Positions 5,810 through 7,198 of a stretch of 7,198 nucleotides of DNA are shown here, piece after piece. Source of the DNA: an uncultured Fretibacterium sp. (GTDB lineage: Bacteria > Synergistota > Synergistia > Synergistales > Aminobacteriaceae); assembly GCA_937892105.1 (NCBI GenBank), contig CALAUZ010000238.1:1-7198 (forward strand), in the 5' to 3' direction. Both the position numbers and the translations under genes were made by a program. Numbering within the stretch: the first letter of the stretch is position 1; every line of letters begins with the position of its first letter. A model generated the notes under the pieces. That model did not search any database. It saw only the letters and a program-made list of their open reading frames with translations, and was not told the DNA's origin.

Positions 5810-6820
5810 ATGGCAGCAGTATCAAGTACAGCGTGGTATCGTCCGGGAACTGTAACAGTAACGAACGGTAGCACGACGGTATCAGGCAATGGCACAAAAT
5901 TTCTGACGGCCGGGATCAACGCTGGCGCGGCGTTAAGGTTAGACGCGAGAGGAGATTACGCGCTGGAGATTGACCGGGTAGTGAGCGATACGGAAATCCA
6001 GTTGGTGAAGCCGTATGTAGGACAGACAGCGAGCAATCAGGCGTACTCAATTGACCGTAATCATCAGTCAACGTTGCCGGCGGATTTGTCAGCGAGGTTA
6101 TCGAAGGCGATAGGTAACTGGGAAGCCCGCTATGACACTGACATGGCAACAATAACGGGCAAGAGTGCGTATGAGATAGCAGTCGAGGAAGGGTACGTTG
6201 GGACAAAAGCGCAGTGGTTAGCGTCATTGCAAGCGACAGGTGAACTAACAGCATTGAAGGCACTTGTAGACCCGTTACTAGTGCATAATGCCGGAGCGCA
6301 CAATGCGATGTACAGGGGAAGTGATCTCGGAGTTTTCTCCGACGCGCAGATTGCGGCAATCCGTGCAGGAACATACGGCGGAACATACGGCGGAGTGTAT
6401 GCGGACGTATATCCCGGCGACCACTGGGTATTCAGTAACATCCCGTATAAGTACATAGATGAGAATGACGAGGAGAAATCGAGTACGTACAGCGGGACGA
6501 TGAGAGTTGCGGATTTGGATTACTACCTGAAAGCAGGAGATCAGGGAGATGGTCTGACCACGCATCATATAGTAGTAATCCCAGATACGAATATGTTTAT
6601 CGCGCCGATGAATGCGGAGAACAGCACGACAGGGGGCTATGTAGGGAGCAAAATGCGCACAGTGTACCTTCGGCGGGCGGAAGCAATCTTCAAGGCATGT
6701 TTTGGAGAAAATCACGTATTGAAGCACCGCGAGTATTTGGTGAATGCGGTGAAGGATGGTAAAGCCTCCGGCGGAGCATGGTGCGATAGCTTTGTGGAGT
6801 TGATGGACGAGCGAATGGTG
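5810..6820 (+). CDS. Phage tail-fibre-like protein, 3' end lost at a sequence junction
   Basis: The ATG at 5810 follows AGGAGGAG (5797-5804) with a 5-base spacer. Residues 1-85 form a beta-rich N-terminal domain (GTVTVTNGSTTVSGNGTKF, later LVKPYVGQTAS), a pattern common in phage tail proteins where the fibre attaches. GKSAYEIAVEEGYVGTKAQW (about 116-135) is a short motif recurring in tail fibres. HNAMYRGSDLGVF (about 164-176) begins a host-facing segment containing a GTYGGTYGGVY repeat. The C-terminal part has VVIPDTNMFIAPMN, HVLKHREYLVNAV and WCDSFVELMDERMV (324-337), which I recall from tail-receptor modules in anaerobe phages. Those normally continue past this point (often Y-G), but here the reading turns into low-quality sequence (LSPAVAFSCRSRYRF) that is the antisense of a TamB-like gene. 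The formal frame continues to a TAG at 6959-6961, but residues after about 337 are not the native protein. Confidence 0.85.
6368..6391 (+). repeat. 12-base tandem repeat, two copies, in the tail-fibre gene
   Basis: GGAACATACGGC occurs twice in a row (6368-6379, 6380-6391), followed by a degenerate third unit (GGAGTGTATGCG, 6392-6403). Because the unit is 12 bases, gain or loss keeps the frame and would change the number of G-T-Y-G units. Confidence 0.8.
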
Positions 6821-6821
6821 T

Positions 6822-7197
6822 TGTCGCCGGCCGTGGCCTTCAGCTGCAGGTCGAGGTATCGGTTCTGTTGGAGCAGTTTGGTCAGTTGCAGTGCAATGTG
6901 GGCCGTGTCGTTCTTGGTAGTCAGCTCAATGTTGCCTCCCACGTATTCGCTGTCGTCATAGGTAAAGGAAGGCATTTGCCCACGTACTTCAATGTCTTTG
7001 TCGGCATCGTTGACCTTGGCATGAAGCGACAGTTCCTGATTGAGCGACAGCGGTATGCCGAGCAGGTGCTGCATCCACTCGGAGTCATTGAGCCTGAGAG
7101 TGAGTTGGAAATTGTTGGTCGATGCCTTGGTGTTTGCAGGCAGGCCCGGAAGGGTGGGGAGCTTTGATGCGGTATAGCTGATAAAGCTCTGGGGCAG
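6822..7197 (-). CDS. TamB-like (translocation/assembly module) protein fragment, Bacteroidota type
   Basis: Read on minus from the right edge, the frame is open without a stop and gives LPSFISYTASKLPTLPGLPA at its start. Later come LTLRLNDSEWMQHLLGIPLS, then a VRGQMPSFTYDDSEYVGG segment, then TAHIALQLTKLLQQNRYLDL. These alternating short beta strands are what the large periplasmic TamB/AsmA-like proteins of Bacteroidota look like; they span between the membranes and help place outer-membrane proteins or lipids. A full protein has well over 1000 residues, so this is about 125 internal residues with both ends missing. The left end stops making sense after ATAGDNTIR (about 6811-6820), where the phage tail gene begins on the other strand. 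GC is about 53-57% in lines I counted, above the rest of the window. The ATG at 7074 is internal, not a start. Confidence 0.68.
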
Positions 7198-7198
7198 T

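Noticed and set aside
5916..6727. Several minus-strand open frames opposite the tail-fibre gene
   Set aside because: The translations are rich in S, R, H and C with no recognisable domain, and the plus-strand frame has strong family motifs and a ribosome site.
6600..6820. Diversity-generating retroelement target at the tail-fibre C-terminus
   Set aside because: No reverse transcriptase, template repeat or adenine-biased duplicate is present, and the gene end is lost at the junction, so there is nothing to support it.
6821..7167. Plus-strand frames over the right end (tail-gene extension to 6961 and a frame at 6868-7167)
   Set aside because: Both are antisense to the TamB-like frame. The residues are atypical and no ribosome site supports them.

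Overview
This 7.2 kb window is a composite. Most of it (about 1 to 5060) looks like the chromosome of one anaerobic, Gram-negative-type bacterium. It has a ClpC-type chaperone, a secreted orphan protein with a signal peptide, and a moderate GC of roughly 45 to 50% in lines I counted. My impression is a gut or rumen lineage such as Synergistota, but no rRNA or marker gene is present to prove it. A phage tail module follows (about 5387 to 6815). The last ~380 bases read on the minus strand as a Bacteroidota TamB-like protein, and the join cuts through the phage tail gene.

Layout. 2-415 is the C-terminal end of a Clp ATPase. It overlaps the start of an azlC-like gene (394), which breaks near 505 and runs straight into an out-of-frame azlD-like 3' end, consistent with an internal deletion of an azlCD pair. 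A convergent secreted protein of unknown function follows (634-1350, minus). It shares a divergent promoter region with a plus-strand run: a YbhN/LPG-synthase-type membrane protein (1493-2539), an overlapping ICMT/PEMT-like membrane methyltransferase (2532-3089) and an orphan acidic protein (3127-3777).

Next comes an AT-richer CDP-glycerol glycerophosphotransferase-like gene (3879-5036), bracketed by two identical 30-base hairpin repeats (3788-3817 and 5025-5054). A minus-strand GNAT acetyltransferase lacking its N-terminal part (5063-5341) abuts the phage module. That module consists of a strong hairpin terminator, a small coiled-coil protein (5439-5807) and a tail-fibre-like protein (5810 to about 6820).

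The most notable signals are structural: three discontinuities (near 505, 5345-5385 and 6795-6825) and the duplicated hairpin around a single surface-polymer gene. The membrane flippase-like/methyltransferase pair is the best candidate for a functional unit, probably in envelope lipid handling. I do not see a CRISPR array, tRNA, rRNA, transposase, integrase or reverse transcriptase. I cannot claim a new defence or mobile system here.
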